This document shows positions 8,582-17,233 of a stretch of DNA of 64,000 nt, piece by piece. Every line of letters begins with the position of its first letter. Position 1 is the first letter of the stretch. Below the pieces are notes generated by a model that saw only the letters and a program-made list of their open reading frames with translations, made no database searches and had not been told where the DNA came from. This DNA comes from Clostridium_AD sp050717545 (GTDB lineage: Bacteria; Bacillota; Clostridia; Clostridiales; Clostridiaceae), in assembly GCF_050717545.1 (NCBI RefSeq), contig NZ_JBOITN010000039.1, forward strand, positions 35,132 through 99,131, read 5' to 3'. Position numbers and translations under genes: made by a program.

Positions 8582-10777
8582 TTGGCAAATGGAGGTTATA
8601 GAGATAAGGTAATAGTTAAACGTAGAATGCTTATAGTCTTTTCCATACTTTTTACTTTACTATTTGTGTTGGTATTTAGGTTAAGCTACGTAATGATAGT
8701 TAAAGGGGTAACTTATAAAGCAAAAGCAATTCTTCAATGGACAAGTGATGTTCGTATTGCAGCAAAACGAGGAAGGATTTTAGATAGAAATGGCGAAGAG
8801 CTTGCTATAAGTGCAAATGTTTTTAGAGTAGACTTAGATCTTAATTCACTAAGAGAGAGTACAACCAAAAATAAGTTAACAATGAAGGATATTGCACCGC
8901 AGCTTGCTGAAATACTTGACATGGAACCTGATAGTGTTTTAACCATTTTGACTAAAACGAATTCAAAGGGAAAACTCATTGGATCCGCTATTTTAAAAAG
9001 AAGAATAGAAAAAGCTACATCCGATAAGATTAGTGATTTTTCAAAAAAATATAATCTTCGTGGAATTGTTATTACAGGAGATACAAAAAGATACTATCCA
9101 AACGACAATTTTTTAGCAAGTGTTTTAGGACACACTAATTCTGATGGCAATGGATTAACAGGTGTTGAACTATATTACAATAAGTATCTATCAGGTATCC
9201 CTGGAATGAAAATCTCAGAAACTGATAGAAAAAGTGAAGACATACCTTATACAATATCCGATTACACAAAACCTATAGATGGCAAAGATGTTGTGCTTAC
9301 TATTGATGAGATGATTCAGTTCTTTTGTGAAAAAGCAGCATCACAGGCTATGATTGATAATAAAGCTGCCGCTGTTAGTATAATAGCAATGAACCCTAAA
9401 AACGGAGAAATATTAGGGATGTCTAATAAACCTGATTATAACCCTAATGACCCTTGGGACCTTACTAAGACTTATGACGAGAACCAAAAAGTCTGGAGAA
9501 ATAGGGCCGTAAGTGATATTTTTGAACCAGGTTCTATTTTCAAAGTATTTACAGCCACAGCTGCTATGGCAGAAAGGGTTGTTAAGGAAGATGATCAATT
9601 TTTCTGCTCTGGTAGTACATTAGTTGGAGGAAGAAGAATTAAATGCTGGAAAACAACAGGACATGGGGCTGAAAATTTCGTAGATATATTAAAAAACTCT
9701 TGTAATGTTGGATTTATGGAACTCGGCAGAAGGCTAGGTCCTGAGAAATTAAATAAGTATATTTATTTGTTCGGATTCGGTAAGCAAACTGGTATTGATT
9801 CAAATGGAGAAGCTTCAGGAATAATTAGAAAAACTAAAGATATGACTGCTCAAGATGTTGCAACAACATCATTTGGTCAAAGTAATGCTATATCTTGCAT
9901 TCAGTATTTAACAGGTTTTAACGCTGTTGCAAATGGAGGAAAACTTATAACTCCTCATCTTATGAAAGAGATAGTCGATTACGATGATTTAAATAATAAA
10001 AAGGTTATACAATCCTATTCAAATTATAATGAGAGAACAATAGTAGACGCGGCGACTGCAAAGCAACTTAGGGGGTACCTTGAGCAAGTTGTAGAAAGTG
10101 GTGGTGGTAAAAAGGCATTTATTGCAGGCTACCATATTGCGGGAAAGACAGGAACTGCTCAAAAAATAAGTACAACAGGTCCTGGTTATGCATCACAAAA
10201 ATACGTATCATCATTTGCAGGAATGGCTCCCGCAAACGATCCTGAAATAACTATATTAGTTAATATAGACGAACCAGACCCATCCAATTATTATGGTGGT
10301 CAAATTGCAACAGTAGTTGGGAAACAAGTTTTTAATGATATCTTTAATTATTTATCAATGAAATCTGATGCTACTAGTGCACAAGTTAGTGAAAGCTTAC
10401 TTAAGGATATTATTGTTCCAGAGGTCCGAGGGCTTAAAAAATCAGATGCAGAAAAACTATTAAAAGAAAATAGCTTAAAAATGAAATTAACCACTGATGG
10501 AGATATAATAACTGATATGACTCCAAAACCTGGATATACAGTTAAAGAAGGAACAGAAATTATCCTTCATACGCAGCCTATTAATGATGATAATAACGTT
10601 GTTATGGTTCCAAGTATTATTGGAAACAGCTCCGAGACGGCAAGTAAAATTTTAAGTGATCTTGGCCTCAAAACTAAGTTTGTTGGTAGTGGAATAGCTT
10701 CAGAACAAAGCATAGAAGACAAAGAGGTGAAAACAGGAACTACAATCACAATTAATTTAGATGTAACGGCCGATTAG
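8582..10777 (+). CDS. spoVD: SpoVD-like class B penicillin-binding protein with two PASTA domains
   Basis: A 731-residue peptidoglycan DD-transpeptidase. Order: short cytoplasmic tail, one membrane helix (about 14-36), dimerisation domain (about 45-220, with KRGRILDRNG), transpeptidase domain (about 255-590) and two PASTA repeats (about 609-665 and 670-730). Active-site motifs are present: SIFK in EPGSIFK (Ser near 317), SCN in NSCNVGF, and KTGT (near 521). PASTA repeats at this length fit SpoVD (spore cortex) or a PbpX-type septal enzyme. SpoVD is my preference, but it is not in a dcw cluster here. The start is TTG with AGGAGG seven bases upstream. Confidence 0.85.
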   Translation: MANGGYRDKVIVKRRMLIVFSILFTLLFVLVFRLSYVMIVKGVTYKAKAILQWTSDVRIAAKRGRILDRNGEELAISANVFRVDLDLNSLRESTTKNKLTMKDIAPQLAEILDMEPDSVLTILTKTNSKGKLIGSAILKRRIEKATSDKISDFSKKYNLRGIVITGDTKRYYPNDNFLASVLGHTNSDGNGLTGVELYYNKYLSGIPGMKISETDRKSEDIPYTISDYTKPIDGKDVVLTIDEMIQFFCEKAASQAMIDNKAAAVSIIAMNPKNGEILGMSNKPDYNPNDPWDLTKTYDENQKVWRNRAVSDIFEPGSIFKVFTATAAMAERVVKEDDQFFCSGSTLVGGRRIKCWKTTGHGAENFVDILKNSCNVGFMELGRRLGPEKLNKYIYLFGFGKQTGIDSNGEASGIIRKTKDMTAQDVATTSFGQSNAISCIQYLTGFNAVANGGKLITPHLMKEIVDYDDLNNKKVIQSYSNYNERTIVDAATAKQLRGYLEQVVESGGGKKAFIAGYHIAGKTGTAQKISTTGPGYASQKYVSSFAGMAPANDPEITILVNIDEPDPSNYYGGQIATVVGKQVFNDIFNYLSMKSDATSAQVSESLLKDIIVPEVRGLKKSDAEKLLKENSLKMKLTTDGDIITDMTPKPGYTVKEGTEIILHTQPINDDNNVVMVPSIIGNSSETASKILSDLGLKTKFVGSGIASEQSIEDKEVKTGTTITINLDVTAD

Positions 10778-10795
10778 TTAGAACTCACTTAACAA

Positions 10796-10843
10796 AATAA
10801 GTCTACATTCCTTTAAAATTAATTAATGGAATGTAGACTTATT
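10796..10843. terminator. Inverted repeat, probable terminator between convergent genes
   Basis: AATAAGTCTACATTCC and GGAATGTAGACTTATT form a 16-bp stem around a 16-base AT-rich loop, just after the PBP stop codon and before the convergent membrane-protein gene. The T-tract is weak. Confidence 0.65.
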
Positions 10844-10875
10844 AATGTGTTTAAATCTATACTCTGCTTGATATA

Positions 10876-11247
10876 TTATTTTTTATTGTTTTTAACCCTA
10901 TTTGGTTTAGCTTTAGGCCTAATAACAATATCATCCTTTTTGTCTTTCTTAGAAGTACTACTTGTAGTATTTGTTTTAGAATAATTCTTTTTTCTGAGAA
11001 AACCTGATAAATCCATAAACCATAAAAACAAAACAACAAATATTCCCGGTATTACGTATCTAGAAGCATAAAGCGGCATATTACGCCATACCATCATCGG
11101 AATCACAAAAAACACAAAAGCTAGTCCAAGCACTAACCACTTACTAATTTTTATTTTAAATAATACATAAGTTTTTAAGACATTGTATATTACAATAACA
11201 ACAATAGCAAAAGCAAGCATGCTAAGTATTTGTAAAAATATATCCAT
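10876..11247 (-). CDS. Small membrane protein of unknown function
   Basis: A 123-residue protein with about three hydrophobic helices (roughly residues 5-25, 37-55 and 64-82) followed by a basic, Ser/Thr/Lys-rich cytoplasmic tail rich in KK and RPK. I do not recognise a family. AGGAGG lies about eight bases upstream of the ATG, so it is probably translated. It stands convergent to the PBP gene and has no partner on its own strand. The topology could suit a small membrane-anchored accessory protein, but no function can be assigned. Confidence 0.7.
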   Translation of the reverse strand: MDIFLQILSMLAFAIVVIVIYNVLKTYVLFKIKISKWLVLGLAFVFFVIPMMVWRNMPLYASRYVIPGIFVVLFLWFMDLSGFLRKKNYSKTNTTSSTSKKDKKDDIVIRPKAKPNRVKNNKK

Positions 11248-11785
11248 ATTTTAACCCTCCTTTTTTTAAAATACATGTATACTATACATTATCAAACATT
11301 TCTTAATATATATCAATACCTTATGCATTAATTTTTCTAAATATATTTGTATTAAAAATATATTTATGATAATATATTTGTGGGTAGTATCGCTTGCGAA
11401 CTGCACCTAATTGTTTAACATATTATAAAATTATCTAGTTTGTTTTTTTCTGCTCATATCTTGATGAATGGGACAGTTACATCTAAACACACTATTTCAA
11501 GAATTTACGAACGTAATTTAGCAGAAACTGGCAATTTAACTTAACCAATAAAATAATATGTTTTACTAGTGGCTTCTTAACCTCTAGTACTTTTTTAAAT
11601 ATAAACAATTCAGATGCTCTCGCATATTAAGTTTACCTTATTCTCATATTTTTTTATAAACATAACACCTATAAAACCTTATAAATACTTATTTTTCTAT
11701 ACAAAAAATAGTACGTCATATTTGTCAGCTCAAAAATAAACTCTATATAAATTTGAAGAATATTTAGAGTGCAGGAGGGATTTAA
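11248..11785. other. Gap of 538 bp between membrane protein and panB
   Basis: AT-rich, without a convincing gene. A small open frame at 11464-11544 (26 codons, MNGTVTSKHTIS...) has no ribosome-binding site and may be a gene remnant. A terminator-like stem, TACTAGTGG with CCTCTAGTA followed by CTTTTTT, lies at 11564-11596, about 190 bp before panB. I see no riboswitch and no clear promoter. Confidence 0.5.
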
Positions 11786-12613
11786 TTGAAAAATACTATT
11801 TCAACCTTTATGTCAGCAAAAAATTCCGGTGAGAAATTAACAATGCTTACAGCTTATGATTATTCAATGGCTAAGATTATTGACGAAAGCGGTGTTAATG
11901 GAATCTTAGTAGGCGATTCTTTAGGTATGGTTTGTCTTGGGTACAGTGATACCTTAAGTGTCACTATGGAAGACATGATCCATCATACTAAAGCTGTCAC
12001 TCGTGGCACAAAAAATGCTTTGGTGACTAGCGATATGCCTTTTATGTCTTATCAAACATCAATCTATGATGCTGTTAAAAATGCCGGAAGGCTGATACAA
12101 GAAGCTGGAGCCCAAGCAGTAAAACTCGAAGGTGGTTCGATTGTTTGCCCACAAATTAAAGCTATAGTAAATGCACAAATTCCTGTAATGGGTCATATTG
12201 GACTAACCCCTCAATCTGTTAATATACTAGGGGGGTTTAAAGTCCAAGGCAAAAATAGTTTTGACGCCAAAAATCTAATTGAAGATGCTAAAAAAATAGA
12301 AGCATCAGGTGCTTTTGCAGTTGTACTGGAATGCATACCATCAAAACTCGCAACTATTATCTCAAAAGAAATATCTATACCAACCATAGGAATAGGTGCC
12401 GGTGGTGGTTGCGACGGACAAATTTTAGTATATCAAGATATGCTTAATATGTTTAAGGACTTTAAACCTAAGTTTGTAAAAAACTTTGCAAATGTTGGTG
12501 ATTTAATGAGAGATGGATTTAAATCATACATTAAAGAGGTTACTGAAGGAACATTTCCAAGTAATGAGCACTGTTTTAAAATAGATGATGAAGTTCTAAA
12601 CAAATTATATTAG
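11786..12613 (+). CDS. panB: 3-methyl-2-oxobutanoate hydroxymethyltransferase
   Basis: A 275-residue PanB that transfers a hydroxymethyl group from methylene-tetrahydrofolate to alpha-ketoisovalerate, the first step towards pantothenate and coenzyme A. Family signatures are visible: MLTAYDYSMAKI, GVNGILVGDSLGMV, VTSDMPFMSY, AVKLEGG, VMGHIGLTPQSVN and TIGIGAGGGCDGQILVYQDML. These include Mg2+ ligands (Asp in VGDS and SDMP) and the Glu of LEGG. The length is normal. The start is TTG with AGGAGG seven bases upstream. It is first of the panB-panC-panD operon. Confidence 0.97.
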   Translation: MKNTISTFMSAKNSGEKLTMLTAYDYSMAKIIDESGVNGILVGDSLGMVCLGYSDTLSVTMEDMIHHTKAVTRGTKNALVTSDMPFMSYQTSIYDAVKNAGRLIQEAGAQAVKLEGGSIVCPQIKAIVNAQIPVMGHIGLTPQSVNILGGFKVQGKNSFDAKNLIEDAKKIEASGAFAVVLECIPSKLATIISKEISIPTIGIGAGGGCDGQILVYQDMLNMFKDFKPKFVKNFANVGDLMRDGFKSYIKEVTEGTFPSNEHCFKIDDEVLNKLY

Positions 12614-12636
12614 TACATTTAAAATACATAAATGAA

Positions 12637-12698
12637 AGGAAGTGTATTAGATATTATAATGTATATTTAATAACACATTGTAATGTCTCTAGAAAATG
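12637..12698 (+). promoter_or_regulatory. panC translation-initiation region with hairpin between SD and ATG
   Basis: AGGAAG (12637-12642) is followed by six bases, a 14-nt arm (12649-12662), a 12-nt loop, a complementary 14-nt arm (12675-12688; two pairs are G-U), seven bases and the ATG at 12696. The linear gap is 53 nt, about 13 nt if the hairpin is looped out. An in-frame TAG at 12690-12692 rules out an upstream start. Confidence 0.6.
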
Positions 12699-13541
12699 AA
12701 TACTGTAAAAACGGTTGATCAGGCACGTCATCAGGTTAAAGTTTGGAAAAAAGAAGGTTACAGCATTGCCTTAGTTCCTACTATGGGATTTTTACATGCG
12801 GGCCATGCAAGTCTAATTGAACGTGCTGCAAAAGAAAATCAAAAAGTTGTGGTAAGTATATTTGTGAATCCGTTGCAATTTTGCCCTGGTGAAGATCTAG
12901 TTTCTTACCCAAGAGATCTACATAAGGATGAACTCCTATGTGAACTTGCTGGTGCAAATTTAATATTTGCTCCGCAACCAAGCGAAATGTATCATAATGA
13001 AGCTCCAGCAAATGTAAGCGTGCAGGAACTTGCAACAGGCCTTTGCGGTGCTAAAAGACCTGGCCATTTCGATGGAGTATGTACGGTTGTTTCAAAGCTC
13101 CTAAATATAATTCCTGCAGATAAAGCTTATTTTGGAGAAAAGGATGCTCAACAGTTAGCTATAATAAAAAGGATGGTTAGGGACCTAAATTTTGATGTAG
13201 AAATCGTTGGTTGTCCTATAGTACGTGAAGATGATGGACTTGCAAAAAGCTCACGTAATACTTACCTCTCACCAAAAGAAAGACAAGCAGCTACAATTTT
13301 AAACAAAAGTTTAACTAAAGGTAAAGAAGCTTTGATTGCTGGTGAAAACTCTACTGATATGCTAAAAGAAATTATAACAAAACAACTTGAAACTGAAGCT
13401 TTAGCTAAAATCGATTATATAGAGATTGTTGACGCTTCGTCACTATCTTCGTTGCAATTTGCACATAATACTATTCTTGTTGCAATGGCTGTATTTATTG
13501 GAAAAACAAGACTAATAGACAATTTTATATACAAAGTTTAA
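12696..13541 (+). CDS. panC: Pantothenate synthetase
   Basis: A 281-residue PanC, which joins pantoate and beta-alanine using ATP. It has the nucleotidyl-transferase HIGH-type motif in PTMGFLHAGHASLI (about residues 28-41), SIFVNPLQF, RPGHFDGVCTVVSKLLNI, the FGEKDAQQ segment and DGLAKSSRNTYL, which replaces KMSKS. The length is normal. No Shine-Dalgarno lies directly before the ATG; the nearest good one is 53 nt upstream across a hairpin (separate entry), and an in-frame stop just before the ATG fixes the start. It is 82 bp after panB and 93 bp before panD. Confidence 0.97.
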   Translation: MNTVKTVDQARHQVKVWKKEGYSIALVPTMGFLHAGHASLIERAAKENQKVVVSIFVNPLQFCPGEDLVSYPRDLHKDELLCELAGANLIFAPQPSEMYHNEAPANVSVQELATGLCGAKRPGHFDGVCTVVSKLLNIIPADKAYFGEKDAQQLAIIKRMVRDLNFDVEIVGCPIVREDDGLAKSSRNTYLSPKERQAATILNKSLTKGKEALIAGENSTDMLKEIITKQLETEALAKIDYIEIVDASSLSSLQFAHNTILVAMAVFIGKTRLIDNFIYKV

Positions 13542-13561
13542 CGATATTTCACAAGGAAAGT

Positions 13562-13604
13562 CTCCCACTTTTATAAGTGGGAGGATAACAATTGATAATT
13601 GTTA
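13562..13604 (+). promoter_or_regulatory. Two hairpins between panC and panD
   Basis: CTCCCACTT with AAGTGGGAG (13562-13583, 9 bp, TTAT loop) is followed by TAACAATT with AATTGTTA (13586-13604, 8 bp). There is no T-tract, so a processing or stability element is likelier than a terminator; partial attenuation cannot be excluded. Confidence 0.5.
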
Positions 13605-13634
13605 ACTACCCCAGATAAACAAGGGAGGGTCAAT

Positions 13635-14018
13635 ATGATATTAACTATGTTAAAATCTAAAATACACAGAGCCGTAATAACGCAGGCTAAATTAAATTAC
13701 GTAGGAAGTATAACAATAGATAAGACACTAATGGAACACTCAAATATTCTAGAATATGAAAAAGTTCAAATAGTGGATATTGATAATGGAAGTAGATTTG
13801 AAACTTATGTAATTGCAGGGGATGCTGGTAGTGGTGTTATGTGTGTAAATGGTGCAGCTGCTAGATGTGTCCAAGCTGGAGATAAAATAATAATTATGAC
13901 TTTTTGCCAAATAAATGAAGAAGAAGCAAGAAAGTTCAAACCTACAGTTGTATTCGTAGGTGAAAGCAATAATGTAGTAGAAATTACCGATTGTGAAATA
14001 CATGGTGAGTCAAAATAA
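13635..14018 (+). CDS. panD: Aspartate 1-decarboxylase precursor
   Basis: A 127-residue pyruvoyl enzyme precursor that makes beta-alanine from aspartate for PanC. The self-cleavage site Gly-Ser is present in NYVGSITID (about residue 25 counting from MLKSKIH), which would give a pyruvoyl-capped alpha chain. Other family pieces are VIAGDAGSGVMCVNGAAAR and GDKIIIMTFCQ. GGGAGG lies eight bases before the ATG at 13635; a slightly earlier in-frame start exists at 13599 but overlaps no ribosome site. It is third gene of the pan operon. Confidence 0.96.
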   Translation: MILTMLKSKIHRAVITQAKLNYVGSITIDKTLMEHSNILEYEKVQIVDIDNGSRFETYVIAGDAGSGVMCVNGAAARCVQAGDKIIIMTFCQINEEEARKFKPTVVFVGESNNVVEITDCEIHGESK

Positions 14019-14098
14019 TTATTTTTAAAATATTGTAATAATTTTTTAATAATTGTAAACAATAATATCAAGACTTTATGAAAGAGGAGATGTTTACA

Positions 14099-14320
14099 AT
14101 GAAAGCATTAGATAGTACAGCACTAGTATTAGTTATTATAGGAGCTATAAATTGGGGATTAATTGGATTTTTCCGATTTGACCTAGTATCAAGCTTATTT
14201 GGTACAGGAACAGCACTCACAAGAATTATTTTTGCTCTAGTAGGATTATGTGGTCTATACTCTTTATCATTCTTAGGAAGAGACAGAAATAGCAACAGAG
14301 ACACAACAGAAGTAAAATAA
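14099..14320 (+). CDS. DUF378-family small membrane protein
   Basis: A 73-residue protein with two membrane helices (about residues 5-25 and 40-60). It matches DUF378/YuzA: LVIIGAINWGLIGFFRFDLV, then RIIFALVGLCGLYSL. The function of the family is unknown. GAGGAG stands nine bases before the ATG at 14099; an in-frame ATG at 14078 would lack a site. It lies 80 bp downstream of panD and is followed by a strong terminator, so it may end the pan transcript or have its own promoter. Confidence 0.88.
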   Translation: MKALDSTALVLVIIGAINWGLIGFFRFDLVSSLFGTGTALTRIIFALVGLCGLYSLSFLGRDRNSNRDTTEVK

Positions 14321-14342
14321 CTCCAAAATAGATGTACAAGAT

Positions 14343-14384
14343 ACAAGAAAGAAGCTGAAATTTTTGATTCAGCTTCTTTCTTGT
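14343..14384 (+). terminator. Intrinsic terminator after the DUF378 gene
   Basis: A 17-bp stem (ACAAGAAAGAAGCTGAA and its complement) with an eight-base loop of mostly T, followed by a weak T-rich stretch. It is long and near perfect. Confidence 0.88.
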
Positions 14385-14469
14385 TATAATAGATTTCTTT
14401 TAGTTATAATAAATTTATTTATTTGAATTATATTATCTTGTTTTAATTATATTATTTTTGTGTTTCTTT

Positions 14470-14910
14470 TTAATTAAATCTTAATTGAATTAGAGAAGTT
14501 TTGTCTGTAACTCTTATTACTATTAAACTTTGAGATTCTTTTTTATTTATATCTTGTATAATCTTATAATATTTTTTATCTAACATCATTAAAACATGAC
14601 CACTTTTAGTTTGAATTAGATATCCATTTGATGACTTTATCATAACTAGATTTTCCCATTGAACCGGTGTATATCCATTGAAGTTTAGTTCAAAAATTAT
14701 TCCATCTTTCTGAATTAACCTAATTAAACTATTATAATTATCTTGCAACATATTATTCGTAAATTTATTTTTTTTCATAATAGCTTTATTCTGCACTAAA
14801 AGTTTACCTTTACTAATTAATTCATCTTGATATTCGTTTTTTTTAAGATCCAATTTGACAATTTTATGTTTAATATTTTCCAGATAATAGCTATTACTAT
14901 TTTTATCCAT
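14470..14910 (-). CDS. Unrecognised protein, 146 residues
   Basis: I do not recognise this protein. It has a Lys-rich helical N-terminal half (about residues 8-60) and a C-terminal half that alternates short hydrophobic strands with turns (IIFELNFNGYTP, LVMIKSSNGYLIQTKSGH, SLIVIRVTDK), suggesting a small beta-rich domain. It has no signal peptide, membrane helix or cysteine. AAGG lies eight bases before the ATG. It diverges from another unrecognised small gene at 14970 across a 59-bp intergenic region, and both are more AT-rich than their neighbours. They may form a lineage-specific pair. Confidence 0.6.
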   Translation of the reverse strand: MDKNSNSYYLENIKHKIVKLDLKKNEYQDELISKGKLLVQNKAIMKKNKFTNNMLQDNYNSLIRLIQKDGIIFELNFNGYTPVQWENLVMIKSSNGYLIQTKSGHVLMMLDKKYYKIIQDINKKESQSLIVIRVTDKTSLIQLRFN

Positions 14911-14969
14911 TATTATTACCTTGCCTTTCTTAGTATTTTATATGTAAAATGTAATTGAGGTGATGATAT

Positions 14970-15278
14970 ATGAATAATATAATAGATACAATTATTTCCT
15001 ACATAAAAGATGTAAGTAAAGACGTTAAATTATATATAATTACATTTTATAATAAAATATACTTTTTAATCAATAATAATTTTGAATTAAATAGATTGTA
15101 TAAACCTATTATTGATGAAAAAGTAACCATAAACAAGAAATTACATGAAAATGTAAAAGCTATAGATCATAAAAATGCAGATCTTGAAAAGAATATATTG
15201 AAACTCGAAAATGAAAATAATTTATTGCAAATTAAGATATCTATAATAGAAGACATAATAACCAAAAGACATGACTAA
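14970..15278 (+). CDS. Unrecognised coiled-coil protein, 102 residues
   Basis: I do not recognise this protein. The N-terminal half is hydrophobic and aromatic (IIDTIISYIKD, YIITFYNKIYFLI) and could be an amphipathic or membrane-associated helix. The C-terminal half (about residues 45-100) shows heptad-like spacing of Leu and Ile with many Glu, Lys and Asn, as in a coiled coil. AGGTG lies eight bases before the ATG. It is transcribed away from the gene at 14470-14910, and its stop codon directly abuts the end of plsC on the other strand. Confidence 0.6.
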   Translation: MNNIIDTIISYIKDVSKDVKLYIITFYNKIYFLINNNFELNRLYKPIIDEKVTINKKLHENVKAIDHKNADLEKNILKLENENNLLQIKISIIEDIITKRHD

Positions 15279-16013
15279 TTAACATTTTGCTGCTCGTTTT
15301 TCTTTATCTAAATTACGTTGAATTATACTTTGTACTACATCTGAAATATTTGCTTTTTCCTGCTTTGACATCTCAGCTAGATATATAGGTTTATCAATTA
15401 TAAGTTTAGCATTTGCCTTTTTTATTTTACCATTATTGCCTTCCATAGCTTTATAAGTATCATAAATTGTTACAGGTACAATTGGGACTCCGGCCTTTAT
15501 AGCAAGTCTCATACTTCCTTTTTTAAATTCACCCATATTATTGCTTTTACTTCTAGTTCCCTCTGGAAAAATAAGCATAGAATATCCGTTTTTTAAATTT
15601 TCAACACCTTCGGATATTGATTTAAGTGCCTCTCTTGGGTTTCCTCTATCCATAAATACGCAATGAATTTCTCTCATCCAATAACTCAATATTGGTATCT
15701 TTTCCATCTCTTTTTTAGCAACAGCGCCAGTAATTCTATTCATGTTCGATAATATCACTGGAATATCAAAGTTACTTTGGTGATTTCCTACAAAAAGGCA
15801 AGCTTCATTTGGTATATTTTCTTTCCCCACAACAGTTAAATTTAAACCTGCAATTTTAATTATAAATTTAGACCAATTCGTAGCTATTACACCTAACTGT
15901 GTATCTGCCTCTTCTCTACTTTTATCTCTTTTAATTTTACTAAACTTGAATTTCTTAGTGTTGATCCAAATTAAATTAACAACAGCACACAAATAAAAAT
16001 ATATTGTTCTCAT
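15279..16013 (-). CDS. plsC: 1-acyl-sn-glycerol-3-phosphate acyltransferase
   Basis: A 244-residue membrane-bound acyltransferase that makes phosphatidic acid. The catalytic NHxxxxD box is GNHQSNFDIPVI (about residues 75-83) and the substrate-binding box is FPEGTRSKSNNMGEFKKGS (about 148-166), followed by VPIVPVTIYDT. The N-terminal segment is hydrophobic. The length is normal for PlsC. The start is ATG with GGAAGG about nine bases upstream. It stands alone, convergent with the small coiled-coil gene. Confidence 0.95.
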   Translation of the reverse strand: MRTIYFYLCAVVNLIWINTKKFKFSKIKRDKSREEADTQLGVIATNWSKFIIKIAGLNLTVVGKENIPNEACLFVGNHQSNFDIPVILSNMNRITGAVAKKEMEKIPILSYWMREIHCVFMDRGNPREALKSISEGVENLKNGYSMLIFPEGTRSKSNNMGEFKKGSMRLAIKAGVPIVPVTIYDTYKAMEGNNGKIKKANAKLIIDKPIYLAEMSKQEKANISDVVQSIIQRNLDKEKRAAKC

Positions 16014-16287
16014 ATCACTTTACCTTCCTTTTAAAATTAAATTATAATTACAATCATTATTATACTAGTCTTTAAGTGTTATATCAATATAGGTTATCGT
16101 GATTAGCTCTCATAGCCTTAATTACTATATATCGATTATGAATCTTTTAAATTTGTCCATAAATATTGATATTTTCATAGATAATGATATTTTTTTATAG
16201 AATTGGATAAAATCATTTATATACTTAGATCAAGTCATTTATATGTTCTAAATGTTGTACAAGATATATAGTAAGGAGATTAACAGC

Positions 16288-17154
16288 ATGATTAAAAACC
16301 CCTGGTTAAAATATACCTTGATTTGCGTTTCCATAGCTTTTGTACTCATATGTATAACTATAGGTTATAATTCTATTACAAAAACTAACCTAAATTTAGA
16401 AAATAATATAGTTACTCATTTTATTGATGTAGGTCAAGGTGATAGTATCCTTATACAAGTAAATGGTAAAAATGTGTTAATTGATAGTGGAACCATCGAT
16501 TCAAGAAAAAAATTAATTAAGTATCTTAAAAACAATAATGTAAAAAAGCTTGATTATGTAATAGCAACTCATCCTCATGATGATCACATAGGAGGTATGA
16601 CTAGTGTAATTAATACCTTTGACATAGGTATGTTTTATGCTCCTAAAACTACTGCCACCTCTGAATCCTTTGAAAATATGATCAGAGCTCTAAAAAATAA
16701 AAACCTTAATATAAATGTAGCTAGACCTAATATTTCTCTGGATTTAGGACCTAATTCCAGTTGCATTATGTTGTCTCCCAATAATGAAACCTATGAAAAT
16801 GAAAATAATTACTCATGTGTTATAAAGATATCTTATAAAAGTTCAACTTATTTGTTTATGGGCGACGCGGAGGAACTTGCCGAGCAACAACTAATAGACA
16901 ATAATTACGATTTGAAAGCTCAAGTGCTTAAGGTTGGCCATCATGGTAGCAAAACCTCAACATCGCAAGAATTTCTAGATAAGGTCTCTCCACAAATTTC
17001 TATAATTAGTTGTGGGTTTTACAATACATACGGTCATCCAAATAAAGGGACCTTACAAAAATTAAAAAAAATAAATTCTATTATATATAGGACAGATTTA
17101 AATAAAGATATTATACTTATCAGTGATGGCACAAATATACATAAAAAAGAGTAG
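16288..17154 (+). CDS. ComEC-like metallo-beta-lactamase-fold hydrolase, membrane-anchored
   Basis: A 288-residue protein with one N-terminal membrane helix (about residues 8-28), then a metallo-beta-lactamase domain of the ComEC/Rec2 C-terminal type: THFIDVGQGDSILIQ, then THPHDDHIGGM (HxHxDH metal site), LFMGDAEELAEQ, and VGHHGSKTSTS. This is the extracellular hydrolase module found at the end of ComEC or as a stand-alone secreted protein; its substrate is unknown. AAGGAG lies nine bases before the ATG at 16288; the frame opens at a TTG 12 codons earlier without a site. The 270-bp region before it is AT-rich with no clear element. Confidence 0.9.
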   Translation: MIKNPWLKYTLICVSIAFVLICITIGYNSITKTNLNLENNIVTHFIDVGQGDSILIQVNGKNVLIDSGTIDSRKKLIKYLKNNNVKKLDYVIATHPHDDHIGGMTSVINTFDIGMFYAPKTTATSESFENMIRALKNKNLNINVARPNISLDLGPNSSCIMLSPNNETYENENNYSCVIKISYKSSTYLFMGDAEELAEQQLIDNNYDLKAQVLKVGHHGSKTSTSQEFLDKVSPQISIISCGFYNTYGHPNKGTLQKLKKINSIIYRTDLNKDIILISDGTNIHKKE

Positions 17155-17193
17155 TTCCCCTAACTATAGTTTATGAGAACTACTCTTTAATTT
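17146..17193. terminator. Intrinsic terminator overlapping the hydrolase stop codon
   Basis: AAAGAGTAGTTC and GAACTACTCTTT form a 12-bp stem with a 19-base loop, then TAATTTTT. The left arm includes the last codons of the gene. Confidence 0.8.
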
Positions 17194-17233
17194 TTAAAGT
17201 ATTATTATTTATAATGAAATAACGCCAACTTAT

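Noticed and set aside
14970..15278. Toxin-antitoxin reading of the divergent pair at 14.5-15.3 kb
   Set aside because: The genes diverge rather than overlap in one operon, and neither has a DNA-binding or toxin motif.
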